Positions 8,511 to 17,519 of a DNA stretch of 45,009 nt are shown in pieces; within the stretch, counting starts at the first letter, position 1; each line of letters begins with the position of its first letter. Below the pieces are notes generated by a model. The model did not search any database, was not told where the DNA came from, and saw only the letters and a program-made list of their open reading frames with translations. The DNA comes from an uncultured Hyphomicrobium sp. Lineage in GTDB: Bacteria > Pseudomonadota > Alphaproteobacteria > Rhizobiales > Hyphomicrobiaceae. Location: assembly GCF_902826555.1 (NCBI RefSeq), contig NZ_CADEFI010000016.1:32442-77450 (forward strand), given 5' to 3'. The position numbers and the translations under genes were made by a program.

Positions 8511-8963
8511 GAGATTATAAAAACTGCCGAGCACGTGTCGTCGTGCCTCCATGCGGTTCGCTTCCCGCGCGCATGCTTGCGTCGCGCATCCCAATTGAAA
8601 CACCACAAGACGACACGAGGATGCGATCACAATTTTGTTACATAGTTACGTTTTTGGCTGACCTACGGGCGAGCCCGGCCCGTTTGCAAATTTGTCCTGC
8701 CGATGTCTGCCAGTCGGACTAGAGACCGCGACCAAAGTCGCAGTCTAGCGTGCGCTCGCGTTTCGAAATGCACGACCGAACTCGGCGGAACAAGCTGTTG
8801 TCGGTGCAGCGTATCGAGGCGTGCGCAATGTCCGTTGATTTCGATCGGCGGCATTGCGGGATGGAATGAGGCGGACTCCGCAGACGTGCTCGTTGGGCGT
8901 TCCCTTCGCAGCGCGGCGGCAGTGCGGCCTTGGCCTTGGGATGGAAAACGCGAGGTTTTGGGA
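8511..8963. promoter_or_regulatory. Divergent promoter region upstream of mxaF
   Basis: These 450 bp separate the lipoprotein/response-regulator pair from mxaF and must hold the mxaF promoter, usually a very strong methanol-regulated one. There is an AT-rich patch at about 8628-8660 and a short GC inverted repeat at 8665-8683 (ACGGGC ... GCCCGT). I found no consensus sigma54 site, unlike the other dehydrogenase promoters in the window, so mxaF is probably under different control. Confidence 0.5.
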
Positions 8964-10847
8964 ATGATGAAGCACCTTGGTAAAGGGCTGCTGGCAGGCG
9001 CGTCTGGCGTCGCGCTGGTGGTCGCCATGGCATCCGCTTCGTTGGCAAACGACAAGCTCAACGAGCTGTCGAAGAGCAACGAAAACTGGATCATGCCGGG
9101 CAAGAACTACAGCTCGCAAAACTACAGCCCCAACACGCAGATCAACACCGAGAACGTCAAGCAGCTGCGCGCTGCCTGGTCGTTCTCGACCGGTCTTCTG
9201 CATGGGCATGAGGGAACGCCGCTGGTCGTCAATGGCGTCATGTACGTCCACACGTCGTTCCCGAACAACACGTTCGCGCTCGACCTCAACGATCCCGGAC
9301 ATATCCTGTGGCAGCACAAGCCGAAGCAGGATCCGGCAGCTCGCTCGGTCGCCTGCTGCGATCTCGTGAACCGCGGCCTCGCCTATTGGCCGGGCGACGG
9401 AAAGGTCCCCGCCCTCATCATCAAGACCCAGCTCGACGGACACCTCGTGGCTTTGAACGCCGCGACGGGCGAGGAGTTCTGGAAGGTCGAGAACGGCGAC
9501 ATCAAGGTCGGCCAGACGCTGACGCAGGCGCCGTACGTGATCAAGGATCTGGCTCTCGTCGGATCGTCCGGCGCCGAGCTCGGCGTCCGCGGTCACACGA
9601 CGGCTTACGACGTCAAGACCGGTGCTCAGGTCTGGCGCGTCTACGCGACCGGTCCCGATAACGAGGTCGGCCTCGCGGACGACTTCAACAGCGCAAACCC
9701 GCACTACGGCCAGAAGGGCCTTGGCACGGGCACCTGGGAAGGCGACGCCTGGAAGATCGGCGGCGGCACGAACTGGGGCTGGTACGCCTATGACCCCGAG
9801 ACGAACCTCTTCCACTATGGCTCGGGCAACCCGGCGCCGTGGAACGAGACCATGCGTCCGGGCGACAACAAGTGGACGATGACCATCTGGGGCCGCGATG
9901 CGGACACCGGAAAGGCCAAGTTCGGCTATCAGAAGACCCCGCACGACGAGTGGGACTACGCCGGCGTCAACGTCATGATCCTTTCGGAGCAGACGGACAA
10001 GGCTGGCAAGAAGCGCAAGCTTCTGACGCACCCGGATCGTAACGGCATCGTCTACACGCTCGACCGCGAGAACGGCGACCTGATCTCGGCCAACAAGCTC
10101 GACGATACGGTCAACTGGGTGAAGCAGGTCGATCTCAAGACGGGCCTTCCGGTTCGCGATCCCGAGTTCGGCACGCGCATGGATCATAAGGGCAAAGAGA
10201 TCTGCCCGTCGGCCATGGGCTACCACAACCAGGGGCACGACTCCTACGATCCCACGAAGGAACTGTTCTTCATGGGCATCAACCACATCTGCATGGATTG
10301 GGAGCCCTTCATGCTTCCCTATCGTGCCGGCCAGTTCTTCGTCGGCGCCACGCTGTGGATGTATCCGGGCCCGAAGGGCGATCGTCAGAACTATCTCGGC
10401 CTCGGCCAGATCAAGGCCTACAACGCCATCACCGGCGAGTACAAGTGGGACAAGATGGAGCGCTTCTCCGTCTGGGGCGGCACCATGTCGACCGCAGGCA
10501 ACCTGGTGTTCTACGGAACGCTGGACGGCTTCATCAAGGCCCGCAACTCGGATACCGGCGAACTGCTCTGGAAGTACAAGCTTCCCTCGGGCGTGATCGG
10601 TCACCCGATGACGTATGAGCACAAGGGCACGCAGTACGTCGCCATCATGTACGGCGTCGGCGGCTGGCCGGGCGTTGGTCTCGTGTTCGATCTGCAGGAT
10701 CCGACTGCCGGCCTCGGTGCCGTCGGCGCCTTCAAGAACCTGCAGAACTACACGCAGATGGGCGGTGGCCTCCAGGTGTTCTCGCTCGACGGCAAGAATC
10801 CCTACTCTGAGGACATCAACGTCGGCGAATTCGACAGCAAAGGCTGA
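8964..10847 (+). CDS. mxaF: Methanol dehydrogenase large subunit, calcium type
   Basis: This 627-residue protein is the PQQ-containing alpha subunit of periplasmic methanol dehydrogenase, oxidising methanol to formaldehyde and passing electrons to cytochrome cL. It has a signal peptide ([19 protein letters not shown], cleaved before NDKLNEL) and the full MxaF sequence signature: [19 protein letters not shown] with the adjacent Cys pair, [13 protein letters not shown], and the active site [10 protein letters not shown]. Ala two residues after the catalytic Asp marks calcium rather than lanthanide use. Length matches known MxaF. The start is the ATG-ATG pair at 8964, with GAGG about 8 nt upstream; the longer open frame upstream lacks a signal peptide at its start. 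It heads the mxa operon. Confidence 0.98.
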   Translation: MMKHLGKGLLAGASGVALVVAMASASLANDKLNELSKSNENWIMPGKNYSSQNYSPNTQINTENVKQLRAAWSFSTGLLHGHEGTPLVVNGVMYVHTSFPNNTFALDLNDPGHILWQHKPKQDPAARSVACCDLVNRGLAYWPGDGKVPALIIKTQLDGHLVALNAATGEEFWKVENGDIKVGQTLTQAPYVIKDLALVGSSGAELGVRGHTTAYDVKTGAQVWRVYATGPDNEVGLADDFNSANPHYGQKGLGTGTWEGDAWKIGGGTNWGWYAYDPETNLFHYGSGNPAPWNETMRPGDNKWTMTIWGRDADTGKAKFGYQKTPHDEWDYAGVNVMILSEQTDKAGKKRKLLTHPDRNGIVYTLDRENGDLISANKLDDTVNWVKQVDLKTGLPVRDPEFGTRMDHKGKEICPSAMGYHNQGHDSYDPTKELFFMGINHICMDWEPFMLPYRAGQFFVGATLWMYPGPKGDRQNYLGLGQIKAYNAITGEYKWDKMERFSVWGGTMSTAGNLVFYGTLDGFIKARNSDTGELLWKYKLPSGVIGHPMTYEHKGTQYVAIMYGVGGWPGVGLVFDLQDPTAGLGAVGAFKNLQNYTQMGGGLQVFSLDGKNPYSEDINVGEFDSKG

Positions 10848-10867
10848 TCGGATCTGACGCGAAGACT

Positions 10868-10895
10868 GCCGCAGCGCCCTCCGTGGCGCTGCGGC
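10868..10895 (+). repeat. 11-bp perfect hairpin between mxaF and mxaJ
   Basis: GCCGCAGCGCC, a 6-nt loop, then the exact complement, 20 bp after the mxaF stop. No T-run follows, so it is more likely an mRNA-stabilising or processing hairpin than a terminator. It would help keep mxaF transcript above mxaJ. Confidence 0.65.
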
Positions 10896-10996
10896 GATCG
10901 CCGAAGCCAAATAATCACGCCGTATGCCGCGCGCTGCTGCTCACGACCGGCAACAGCAAAGAAGACGGCCGGCTCGCCAAAAGAGGAAATTCCAAG

Positions 10997-11893
10997 ATGA
11001 CCCCCGTAAAGCGTCCAGCCTCAAGTCGCTTGCGTTCCTTGCAGTCTTTCCTGGTGGCGCCGCTTCTCGCGATTGGCGCCGTGACAGCTCCAGCAAATGC
11101 AGCCGACGAAGACGCGCTCTCGACTTCCAATTCGGACGTGCTGCGCATCTGCGCCGCGGCCGACGAGCTCCCCTACTCGCATGTCGACAAGTCCGGCTTC
11201 GAGAACAAGATCGCCGTCGCGGTCGCCGATGCGCTCGGCCGCAAGCCGCTGTTCGTGTTCTTCTCGCGGCCCAGCATCTACATCGTTCGCGATCAGCTCG
11301 AGATGAAGATGTGCGACGTGGTCATGGGGCTCGACACGGGCGATGAGCGCGTGGCGACTACGAAGCCCTACTACCGTGCGCCCTACGTTTTCATTCAGCG
11401 CAAAGACACCAAGCTCGACATCAAGGATTGGAACAGCCCGGATCTGGCCAAGGCGGCGAAGATCGGCTTCACGCCGGGTTCACCGGCGCAGATCATGCTC
11501 GAGAAGCTCGGGCTTTTCCGCGAGCAATTCAACTACATGCACTCACTGACCAACTTCCAGGACAAGCGCAACAAGTTCACGCGCATCCCGCCACAGCGCA
11601 TGGTCAACGAGGTCGCCGACGGCACGGCTGAGGTGGCCGTCAATTTCGCACCAGAGGTGGCGCGTTACGCCAAGGCCTCCGACAAGGTGTTCCTGACGAT
11701 CATCCCCGACAATAACGTGCGCGGCGACGGCGAGAAGGTTCCGCACCATTTCGATCAGTCGTTGGGGGTGCGCAAGGACGATACGGCGCTGCTCTCGGCC
11801 CTCGATCTGGCACTCGAGAAGGCAAAGCCGAAGATCGAGGAGATTTTGAAGGACGAGGGTATCCCGATCGTGGCGGGTCTGCCGCGCTCGTGA
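10997..11893 (+). CDS. mxaJ: Methanol oxidation periplasmic protein MxaJ
   Basis: This 298-residue protein is of the solute-binding-protein fold and is exported by a signal peptide ending near PANAADED. It has the family motifs LRICAAADELPYSHVDKSGFENKIA and MKMCDVVMGLDTGDERV. MxaJ is required for an active MxaFI methanol dehydrogenase in known methylotrophs and probably helps assemble or cofactor-load the enzyme; it has no known transport partner. The ATG at 10997 is chosen because AAGAGGAAA lies about 8 nt upstream and the basic N-terminus (MTPVKRPASSRLRSL) begins the signal peptide. It is the second gene of the operon and its stop overlaps the region before mxaG. Compare the ankyrin-fused relative at 1355-3220. 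Confidence 0.95.
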   Translation: MTPVKRPASSRLRSLQSFLVAPLLAIGAVTAPANAADEDALSTSNSDVLRICAAADELPYSHVDKSGFENKIAVAVADALGRKPLFVFFSRPSIYIVRDQLEMKMCDVVMGLDTGDERVATTKPYYRAPYVFIQRKDTKLDIKDWNSPDLAKAAKIGFTPGSPAQIMLEKLGLFREQFNYMHSLTNFQDKRNKFTRIPPQRMVNEVADGTAEVAVNFAPEVARYAKASDKVFLTIIPDNNVRGDGEKVPHHFDQSLGVRKDDTALLSALDLALEKAKPKIEEILKDEGIPIVAGLPRS

Positions 11894-11922
11894 ACGGAAG
11901 ACGAAACGCAAGACAAACACGG

Positions 11923-12537
11923 ATGGCGACCAAGCGAATGAAGAAGGTGAAGTCAATCTGGGCGTCGGCCGTGGTGCTGGCGGGAGCGTTGGGGATCACG
12001 GCCGTGTCGGCCGAGGAATTCCGCAACACGATCACGGGAGAGGACTTGAAGGTGCCGGAAACGGCCGCTCCTGAGGGGCGCGATACCGAGGCCGTCAAGA
12101 AGTTCCTCGAAAGCGGCATCAACCTCTACACCGAGGTGAAGGCCTGCCTGCCCAAAGGCGAGGAGATATATCTCACCTCCTGCTCCGGCTGCCATGGACA
12201 TGTCGGCGAAGGAAAGGTCGGCCCTGGGCTCAACGACGCCTACTGGACCTATCCGAAGAACACGACGGACAAGGGCCTCTTCGAGACGATCTACGGCGGC
12301 GCGCAAGGCATGATGGGCCCGCACAACGATCTGCCGCTCGACGAAATCCTGAAGGTGATCGCCTGGATCCGTCACCTCTACACAGGTGATGTGGCGGAAG
12401 CAGCGTGGCTGACCGAGGAGCAGAAGAAGACGTTTGCTCCGTACAAGGCTCCGGAACACACGTCCGAGGGGGGAGAGAGCACGCAGACGGCTGCGGCTCC
12501 TGCCGACGCGGGCGAGTGCAAGGTATCCGCTAACTAG
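11923..12537 (+). CDS. mxaG: Cytochrome cL, electron acceptor of methanol dehydrogenase
   Basis: This 204-residue periplasmic monoheme cytochrome c has the heme site CSGCH (about residue 88) and an axial Met in the AQGMMGPHND region. It takes electrons from MxaFI and passes them towards the terminal oxidase through cytochrome cH. The mature chain keeps the cL-specific parts: FRNTITGEDL near the N-terminus and a Cys at the C-terminal end (AGECKVSAN). The start is uncertain: GTG at 11890 overlaps the mxaJ stop, while ATG at 11923 or 11938 gives a more normal signal peptide (MKKVKSIWASAVVLAGALG). None has a strong ribosome site. Confidence 0.95.
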   Translation: MATKRMKKVKSIWASAVVLAGALGITAVSAEEFRNTITGEDLKVPETAAPEGRDTEAVKKFLESGINLYTEVKACLPKGEEIYLTSCSGCHGHVGEGKVGPGLNDAYWTYPKNTTDKGLFETIYGGAQGMMGPHNDLPLDEILKVIAWIRHLYTGDVAEAAWLTEEQKKTFAPYKAPEHTSEGGESTQTAAAPADAGECKVSAN

Positions 12538-12543
12538 CCGGTC

Positions 12544-12564
12544 ATGCGCCTCACAGGGGCGCAT
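12544..12564 (+). repeat. 7-bp hairpin between mxaG and mxaI
   Basis: ATGCGCC, a 7-nt loop and GGCGCAT form a perfect 7-bp stem, flanked by further partly pairing CCGG bases on both sides. There is no T-run. It is probably an mRNA processing or stabilising element. Confidence 0.45.
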
Positions 12565-12636
12565 CCGGCGGCGCGCGGGTGTCAAAGGCGGATTGAACCG
12601 CCCGAAGTTGAAGACGTGGATTGGAGGAACTGACCC

Positions 12637-12927
12637 ATGAAGAAGTCTATCGTGACGCTCGCCGCAAGCGCGGTGATCCTCGCCGTCGGTGCCGGTGTTG
12701 CCGGTGCTTACGACGGCACCAAGTGCAAGGCCGCAGGCGTCTGCTGGGAGCCGAAGCCCGGCTACCCGGAGAAGGTCGCCGGCTCGAAGTACGACCCGAA
12801 GCACAACCCCGCCGAGCTCGCCAAGCAGCAGAAGTCGCTTGACGACCAGGCGGCTCGCAACGCGAAGCGTTCCGCGCACTTCCAGAAGACCGGCAAGTGG
12901 GTCTACGACGTCACCAAAATTCAATAG
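12637..12927 (+). CDS. mxaI: Methanol dehydrogenase small (beta) subunit
   Basis: This 96-residue protein has a signal peptide (residues 1-24, ending GVAGA) and a mature chain of about 72 residues, YDGTKCKAAGVCWEPKPGYP, then a long Lys-rich helix (AELAKQQKSLDDQAARNAKR). Two Cys residues form the known intrachain disulfide. MxaI wraps along MxaF in the alpha2-beta2 enzyme; its exact role in catalysis is unclear. A strong GGAGGAA ribosome site lies 7 nt before the ATG, fitting very high expression. It is the last structural gene before the terminator at 13003. Confidence 0.98.
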   Translation: MKKSIVTLAASAVILAVGAGVAGAYDGTKCKAAGVCWEPKPGYPEKVAGSKYDPKHNPAELAKQQKSLDDQAARNAKRSAHFQKTGKWVYDVTKIQ

Positions 12928-13002
12928 TTCGGGACGTTCGACTTCCTCGGCTGCAGTGCCACGCTTGCAAGGGTGCTCTGCTTCCTCTCCGAGGGTTCTT
13001 GG

Positions 13003-13031
13003 GGTGCGGCTTCGGCCGCACCTCCTTTTTA
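13003..13031 (+). terminator. Intrinsic terminator or attenuator between mxaI and mxaR
   Basis: GGTGCGGC, a TTCG tetraloop and GCCGCACC form a very stable 8-bp stem followed by TCCTTTTT. This is a textbook Rho-independent terminator, 75 bp after mxaI. The maturation genes continue in the same direction with no obvious new promoter, so it probably acts as a partial terminator that keeps mxaFJGI transcript well above mxaRSACKLD. Confidence 0.85.
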
Positions 13032-13071
13032 CCGAGGCGGCGGTTCGGCCCCGTGTGCCCGTGAGGTTCTG

Positions 13072-14121
13072 ATGCCGCACGATGGGATGAACGCCGGCGA
13101 TGTTGCCGGGCGCATGGACTTGCGCGCTTGGCGCGAACGCGCGCTGAAATTCGAGACCGAGGTGGGAAAGGCGGTGGTCGGCCAGGGCCGTGTCATCCGT
13201 CTGTTGACCATCGCGCTTTTTGCGCGCGGCCATGTCCTCCTTGAGGGCGATGTCGGCGTCGGCAAGACGACGCTGTTGCGGGCCGCCGCGCGTTGCGTGG
13301 GCGGGGCCTACGAGCGCATCGAGGGCACCATCGATCTGATGCCCGGCGATCTCGTCTATCATACGTATCTCGCCGAAGATGGACGACCGCGTGTCGAGGA
13401 AGGTCCGGTCCTTAGGGCAGGCGATAACCTCGCCATCTTCTTCTTCAACGAGATCAACCGCGCGCGGCCTCAAGTTCACTCCCTGCTCCTACGCATCATG
13501 GCCGAGCGCAGCGTCTCGGCGTTCAACCGCGAGTTCCGCTTTCCGCATCTGGTCGTGTTCGCCGACCGCAATCGCGTCGAGCGGGAGGAGACTTTCGAAT
13601 TGCCGGCGGCGGCACGCGACCGTTTCCTAATGGAGGTGTCCATTGCGACGCCGAGCGATCCTGAGGTGCGACGCGCGCTCGCGTTCGATGCCCGCTTTCA
13701 CGACGGCGACCGGCTGATCGGCGAACTCACGGAAGGCATTCTGGGCTACGCCGAGCTCAACGAAGTGGCTGGCGCCATCCAGCGCGAGATCAAGACCAGC
13801 GCTGCGCTGGAGAGCTATGTGCTCAACCTTTGGCAGGCCGTGCGCAATCCGGGCGAAGCGGGGATCGAGATCCCCGGTGTCGACACGACGCGCCTCGTCT
13901 CGGCCGGCGCAAGTCCGCGCGGCCTCTCCTACCTCGTGCGGGCGGCGCGGGTTGCCGCCTGGCTCGATGGGCGCACGATGGCCGTCCCCGAGGACGTGCG
14001 TGAGGTTTTCTTCGAGACCATGGCGCACCGCATCTTCTTTGAGCCCGTCTACGAGATGCGCCGCGAGACCATCGCGCGGGAGCTGGTCGATGCGCTGTTC
14101 GAGACGGTGCCCGTGCCATGA
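13072..14121 (+). CDS. mxaR: MoxR-family AAA+ ATPase for methanol dehydrogenase maturation
   Basis: This 349-residue cytoplasmic protein has a Walker A (LLEGDVGVGKTTLL, about residues 62-75) and the Walker B region IFFFNEINRARPQ, where the usual Asp of the DE pair is Asn. The sensor region reads VVFADRNRVEREETFELP followed by ARDRFLMEV. MoxR ATPases work with von Willebrand A-domain proteins to mature metalloenzymes; here the partners are MxaS, MxaC and MxaL just downstream, and the known outcome is calcium insertion into methanol dehydrogenase. The ATG at 13072 has GAGG 5 nt upstream; the open frame extends further upstream, but through the terminator. Confidence 0.95.
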   Translation: MPHDGMNAGDVAGRMDLRAWRERALKFETEVGKAVVGQGRVIRLLTIALFARGHVLLEGDVGVGKTTLLRAAARCVGGAYERIEGTIDLMPGDLVYHTYLAEDGRPRVEEGPVLRAGDNLAIFFFNEINRARPQVHSLLLRIMAERSVSAFNREFRFPHLVVFADRNRVEREETFELPAAARDRFLMEVSIATPSDPEVRRALAFDARFHDGDRLIGELTEGILGYAELNEVAGAIQREIKTSAALESYVLNLWQAVRNPGEAGIEIPGVDTTRLVSAGASPRGLSYLVRAARVAAWLDGRTMAVPEDVREVFFETMAHRIFFEPVYEMRRETIARELVDALFETVPVP

Positions 14122-14131
14122 GGTCATGTCG

Positions 14132-14989
14132 ATGACCGTCGCGCCTCCGGTCGATCTCCCGTACCAGATCATCTGGCGCAGCCGCGCGCTGCGGCAGGGC
14201 GCGCATCGCAGCACGCAATCCGGAGCGGGCGGATTGTTCCGGGATCTCGCGACGTTGCTTGAACATCGCGATCCGCGCCGCATCGACCTGCGCCAGACGC
14301 TGCGCGATCCGTTCGGCATGTTGCATGTGCGGCGCTTCGAGGAGCGGAGCCAGATCGGCGTCACCCTGCTGCTCGATGTGTCGGGCTCCATGGGCTTCCA
14401 CGGTGCGGCGCGCAAGATGGCACTCGCGGCGGACCTCGCCCAAGTGTTCGCCGCAGCCGCGCGGCGGGCCGGCGATACCTTCGCGCTCTATGCGGCCGAC
14501 GATCAGGTGCACGACGCGCTTTCGGTGCCACCGACCCGCTCACGCACCGGGGAAGAGACCATGCTTGCCGCGTTGCGGGCTTATGTTCCCAAGCGAAAAG
14601 GAGCGTCGGGCCTCGTCGAAGCGGCCGGCAAGATCGGCCGCAAGCGTAGTCTCGTCGTCATCGTCTCCGACTTCCTGCTGTCCGAGGTGCAGCTCGAAGC
14701 GCTGTTCGCGGCACTGTCCGGTCACGACGTCGTTCCCATCCGCGTCGCCGATACGCGAGAGAGCGCGACGCTCCCCTCCTGGGGTTTGTTCGAGCTTGCC
14801 GATCTCGAAACGGGCCGGCGGCGTCTCGTGGTCATGAGGCCGGCACTCAAAGCGGAATGGCAACGGAGGATCGAGGCCCGCCGGGCGTTCTTCCGGTCGC
14901 TTGCCGCACGCCACGGGCGCGAGCCGTTCGAGATCACCGATCGCATCGCCTGGGATCGCCTCGGCGCCCATCTTGCCGCAGGAGCGTGA
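14132..14989 (+). CDS. mxaS: MxaS, DUF58/von Willebrand A-like maturation protein
   Basis: This 285-residue soluble protein starts with the DUF58-type segment and carries a von Willebrand A-like core: LLLDVSGSMGF is the MIDAS metal-site motif, followed by GEETMLAALRAYVPKRKG and SLVVIVSDFLLSEVQLEALF. It is part of the MxaRSACKLD set required for calcium insertion into methanol dehydrogenase and probably works with the MxaR ATPase. Two ATGs compete: 14126, only 2 nt after GAGG, and 14132, 8 nt after it; I chose the second. It begins 10 bp after mxaR and ends 3 bp before mxaA, so translation is probably coupled. Confidence 0.93.
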   Translation: MTVAPPVDLPYQIIWRSRALRQGAHRSTQSGAGGLFRDLATLLEHRDPRRIDLRQTLRDPFGMLHVRRFEERSQIGVTLLLDVSGSMGFHGAARKMALAADLAQVFAAAARRAGDTFALYAADDQVHDALSVPPTRSRTGEETMLAALRAYVPKRKGASGLVEAAGKIGRKRSLVVIVSDFLLSEVQLEALFAALSGHDVVPIRVADTRESATLPSWGLFELADLETGRRRLVVMRPALKAEWQRRIEARRAFFRSLAARHGREPFEITDRIAWDRLGAHLAAGA

Positions 14990-14992
14990 GCC

Positions 14993-15907
14993 ATGCTGCG
15001 CGCCGTCCTCGCGTTGCTGATGCTCGTTGCACTCGTGCGGGATACGGCCGCCGAGGTGCGCGCCGTGCACACGGTCGAGCCGCGGGCGTTCGGCTACTTC
15101 CTCGGCGATACACTGGTGCGCACGATCGAGATCGAGACCGGCGCCGATGACGAGATCGTGCCCGCGTCGCTGCCGCGCACGGGAGCGTCGAACTATTGGC
15201 TCGAGCTGCGCAGCATCGACCAGACGTCTAAACGGCATGGCGACGGGCGGTTGCATACGCTGAATCTCACCTATCAGGCGTTCTACGCGCCGATCGATCC
15301 ACGAAAGCAGACGATCCCGGCCACCGAGATCGCGGTGCGCGGACCGAACGGAAGCGAGACCGTCGCCATTCCGCCGTTCACATTCCTGATGTCGCCATTG
15401 CGCGAGATTTTTCCCGAGAAGAGCGGCGAGACGTCCGAGACGTTCCTGCGGCCCGATTTCCCGGTCGAGCATCGGCGGTCGGGACATCTGGGCACCGCAG
15501 CGTTGCTTGCGGCCGCGTTATCCGCGCTCTTTCTCGCGCTGCTCGCACGCGATCTCGCCTGGTGGCCATTCCATCGACGGCCGGCTCGGCCGTTCTCGCG
15601 TGCCGTGCGCGATGTTGGGCGCGCGCTGGCTCTTGGCGGCGCCGACGGATACCGGGCCGCGCTGATCGCGCTGCATCGCGCCTTCGACACGGCCTCCGGG
15701 CAACGGCTGCTTGCGGGCGACATCGACGTCTTCCTTGCCGCGCATCCCGAGCACGACGAGACGCGACTGCAAGTGGAGCGTTTTTTCTCCGCCTCGCGGT
15801 CCGTGTTCTTCGGCGAGGCGCAACGGGAGGGCGAGACGGACCTGCCACCGACCGATCTTCGCGCGCTTGCAGCCGCACTCGCGCGGCAAGAGAGGGCCGC
15901 GCGATGA
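14993..15907 (+). CDS. mxaA: MxaA methanol dehydrogenase maturation protein
   Basis: This 304-residue protein has a signal peptide (residues 1-20), a periplasmic beta-rich domain (EVRAVHTVEPRAFGYFLGD ... LPRTGASNYWLELRS) and a single membrane helix at about residues 165-185 (GTAALLAAALSALFLALLA) followed by a cytoplasmic tail. MxaA is needed for active calcium methanol dehydrogenase in Methylobacterium. It begins right after mxaS and its stop overlaps the mxaC start by 4 nt (ATGA), so the genes are translationally coupled. The proline-rich turn and RPARPFSRAVRDVG after the helix fit a membrane-anchored partner of the MxaR/S/C/L complex. Confidence 0.93.
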   Translation: MLRAVLALLMLVALVRDTAAEVRAVHTVEPRAFGYFLGDTLVRTIEIETGADDEIVPASLPRTGASNYWLELRSIDQTSKRHGDGRLHTLNLTYQAFYAPIDPRKQTIPATEIAVRGPNGSETVAIPPFTFLMSPLREIFPEKSGETSETFLRPDFPVEHRRSGHLGTAALLAAALSALFLALLARDLAWWPFHRRPARPFSRAVRDVGRALALGGADGYRAALIALHRAFDTASGQRLLAGDIDVFLAAHPEHDETRLQVERFFSASRSVFFGEAQREGETDLPPTDLRALAAALARQERAAR

Positions 15908-16905
15908 ACTTCGGTCTCTCGACGCCCATGGTGCTGCTTCTGCTGCCTCTGGCGCTGCTGCCTCTGCTGCGCTCGGCGCAGGTGCCGCAGAACTTTCCTT
16001 CCATCGAGGATATCGAGACCGATCCGGTTTCAGTTGCTGTCGATTGGGTGCTGCGGCTCGCGGGTGCGCTCGCGATCACGGCGCTGATCCTCGGTATCGG
16101 CGGGCTGCACGGACTCGGGCGCACCATCGAAAAGACCGGCGAAGGGGCGCACATCGTGCTCCTCATCGATCGCTCGTCGAGCATGGACAATACGTTCGCC
16201 GGGCGGGCGCCGGAGGGCGGCGAGGAGAGCAAGTCGGCTGCTGCACGGCGGCTGCTCAAAGACTTCATTCTGCGCCGGCAGCATGACCTCGTCGGCGTTG
16301 CCGCCTTCTCCACCTCGCCGATGCACGTGCTGCCGATGACCGAGCACAAGGAGGCGGTGCTGGCGGCGGTGGACGCCATGGACAGGCCGGGCCTCGCCTT
16401 CACCAACGTCGGGCGTGGGCTCGCGCTGGCCCTCGACATGCAGGAGGCGGATACGTCTCCTGCGGCGCGCGTGGTCGTGCTCGTCTCGGACGGCGCGGCG
16501 GTGATCGACCGCAAAGTGCAGGACGCGCTGCGCACGGCGTTCGCGCGCCGGCCCATCAATCTGTACTGGCTGTTCCTGCGCACAGAGGGTACGCCCGGCA
16601 TCTCCTCCGTTCCGGCGCCCGGTGAGGAGGACACGCCGCAGGCCATGCCCGAGCGCCACCTCGACCGCTTCTTCAAGTCGCTCGGTATCTCTTATCGCGC
16701 CTTCGAGGCTGAGAACCCGGAGGCGGTCGGCCACGCAATCGCGGAGATCAGCAAGCTCGAACGGAGCCCGATCACCTATACCGAGCGCATTCCGCATGAG
16801 GATCTCAAGGGGCGCGCCTTTGCAGTCGCCCTGGTCGGGTTGCTGATCCTGCTCGCGGCGAAACTTGCGGAAGTGCGCCTCGTTCCAGCGACGGAGGGCG
16901 CGTGA
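15904..16905 (+). CDS. mxaC: MxaC, membrane von Willebrand A-domain maturation protein
   Basis: This 333-residue protein has an N-terminal membrane segment (MVLLLLPLALLPLLRSA), a second one at about residues 45-70, a von Willebrand A domain with the MIDAS motif LLIDRSSSMDN, and a C-terminal helix (AFAVALVGLLILLAAKLAE). This topology is that of BatA/BatB-type proteins that partner MoxR ATPases. It is one of the genes required for calcium insertion into methanol dehydrogenase. It starts inside the mxaA stop (ATGA) and is followed by mxaK with a 1-nt TGATG overlap. Confidence 0.93.
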   Translation: MNFGLSTPMVLLLLPLALLPLLRSAQVPQNFPSIEDIETDPVSVAVDWVLRLAGALAITALILGIGGLHGLGRTIEKTGEGAHIVLLIDRSSSMDNTFAGRAPEGGEESKSAAARRLLKDFILRRQHDLVGVAAFSTSPMHVLPMTEHKEAVLAAVDAMDRPGLAFTNVGRGLALALDMQEADTSPAARVVVLVSDGAAVIDRKVQDALRTAFARRPINLYWLFLRTEGTPGISSVPAPGEEDTPQAMPERHLDRFFKSLGISYRAFEAENPEAVGHAIAEISKLERSPITYTERIPHEDLKGRAFAVALVGLLILLAAKLAEVRLVPATEGA

Positions 16906-17519
16906 TGGTCTCTGCTCCATCCGGCCGTCTTTCCCGCGCGCTGTCGCTCGTTGGCGCCGGGCTTCGCAAGGTGCGCACCTTGGCGCTGGCGACGGCGCTC
17001 GTCGCCTCGGTGTCGGCGCTCGCGGCGCTCACGTGGCGCCTCAGCGAGATCAGGCACGACAACGGCATCATCGATGCCCTCAAGGCCGGCGACGACGTCG
17101 CGGTCGATCCGCGCACGGCCTCGGGCGAAGTGCTGATGGCGCGTTCGGAGTTCCTGCTCCAGCGCGACCGACGCGAAGAGGCGCAGGCGCTGCTCGATGC
17201 TTCCTCGTCCATCGCCGATCCAAAACTGCGTGCCCGCCTGATCGGCAATCACGGCAACGCGCGTATCCGCGACGCGATTGCGGCCGTCGAGCGCGCCGAT
17301 AACGACAAGGCCATTCCGTTGACCCGCCTCGCCAAGGACGAATACCGCCTGGCGTTGCGCCTCGACCCCGACGCCTGGGACATCAAGTACAATTTCGACG
17401 TCGCCATGCGCATCGTGCGCGATTTCCCGGGCTACGAAAAGGACAGCGAGGACGTGCCGCCCGACGCGCCGAAGCGTCTCTGGACGGACCTCCCCGGCGT
17501 ACCGAAAGGGCTGCCGTGA
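16905..17519 (+). CDS. mxaK: MxaK methanol dehydrogenase maturation protein
   Basis: This 204-residue protein has one N-terminal membrane helix (RTLALATALVASVSALAALTW) and a periplasmic domain with helix-turn-helix repeats resembling tetratricopeptide units (SEFLLQRDRREEAQALLDAS; KDEYRLALRLDPDAWDIKYNFDVAMRI). It belongs to the mxaACKL genes required for calcium insertion; its direct role is unknown. ATG at 16905 is preferred over GTG at 16902 because the GGAGG site then lies 7 nt upstream. It overlaps mxaC and mxaL by one base each (TGATG), so the three are coupled. Confidence 0.93.
   Translation: MVSAPSGRLSRALSLVGAGLRKVRTLALATALVASVSALAALTWRLSEIRHDNGIIDALKAGDDVAVDPRTASGEVLMARSEFLLQRDRREEAQALLDASSSIADPKLRARLIGNHGNARIRDAIAAVERADNDKAIPLTRLAKDEYRLALRLDPDAWDIKYNFDVAMRIVRDFPGYEKDSEDVPPDAPKRLWTDLPGVPKGLP

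Noticed and set aside
8745-10910. Long open frame (721 codons) antisense to mxaF
   Set aside because: It is the GC-rich mirror of a highly conserved gene, with no signal, domain or ribosome site; similar long antisense frames lie over other genes in the window.
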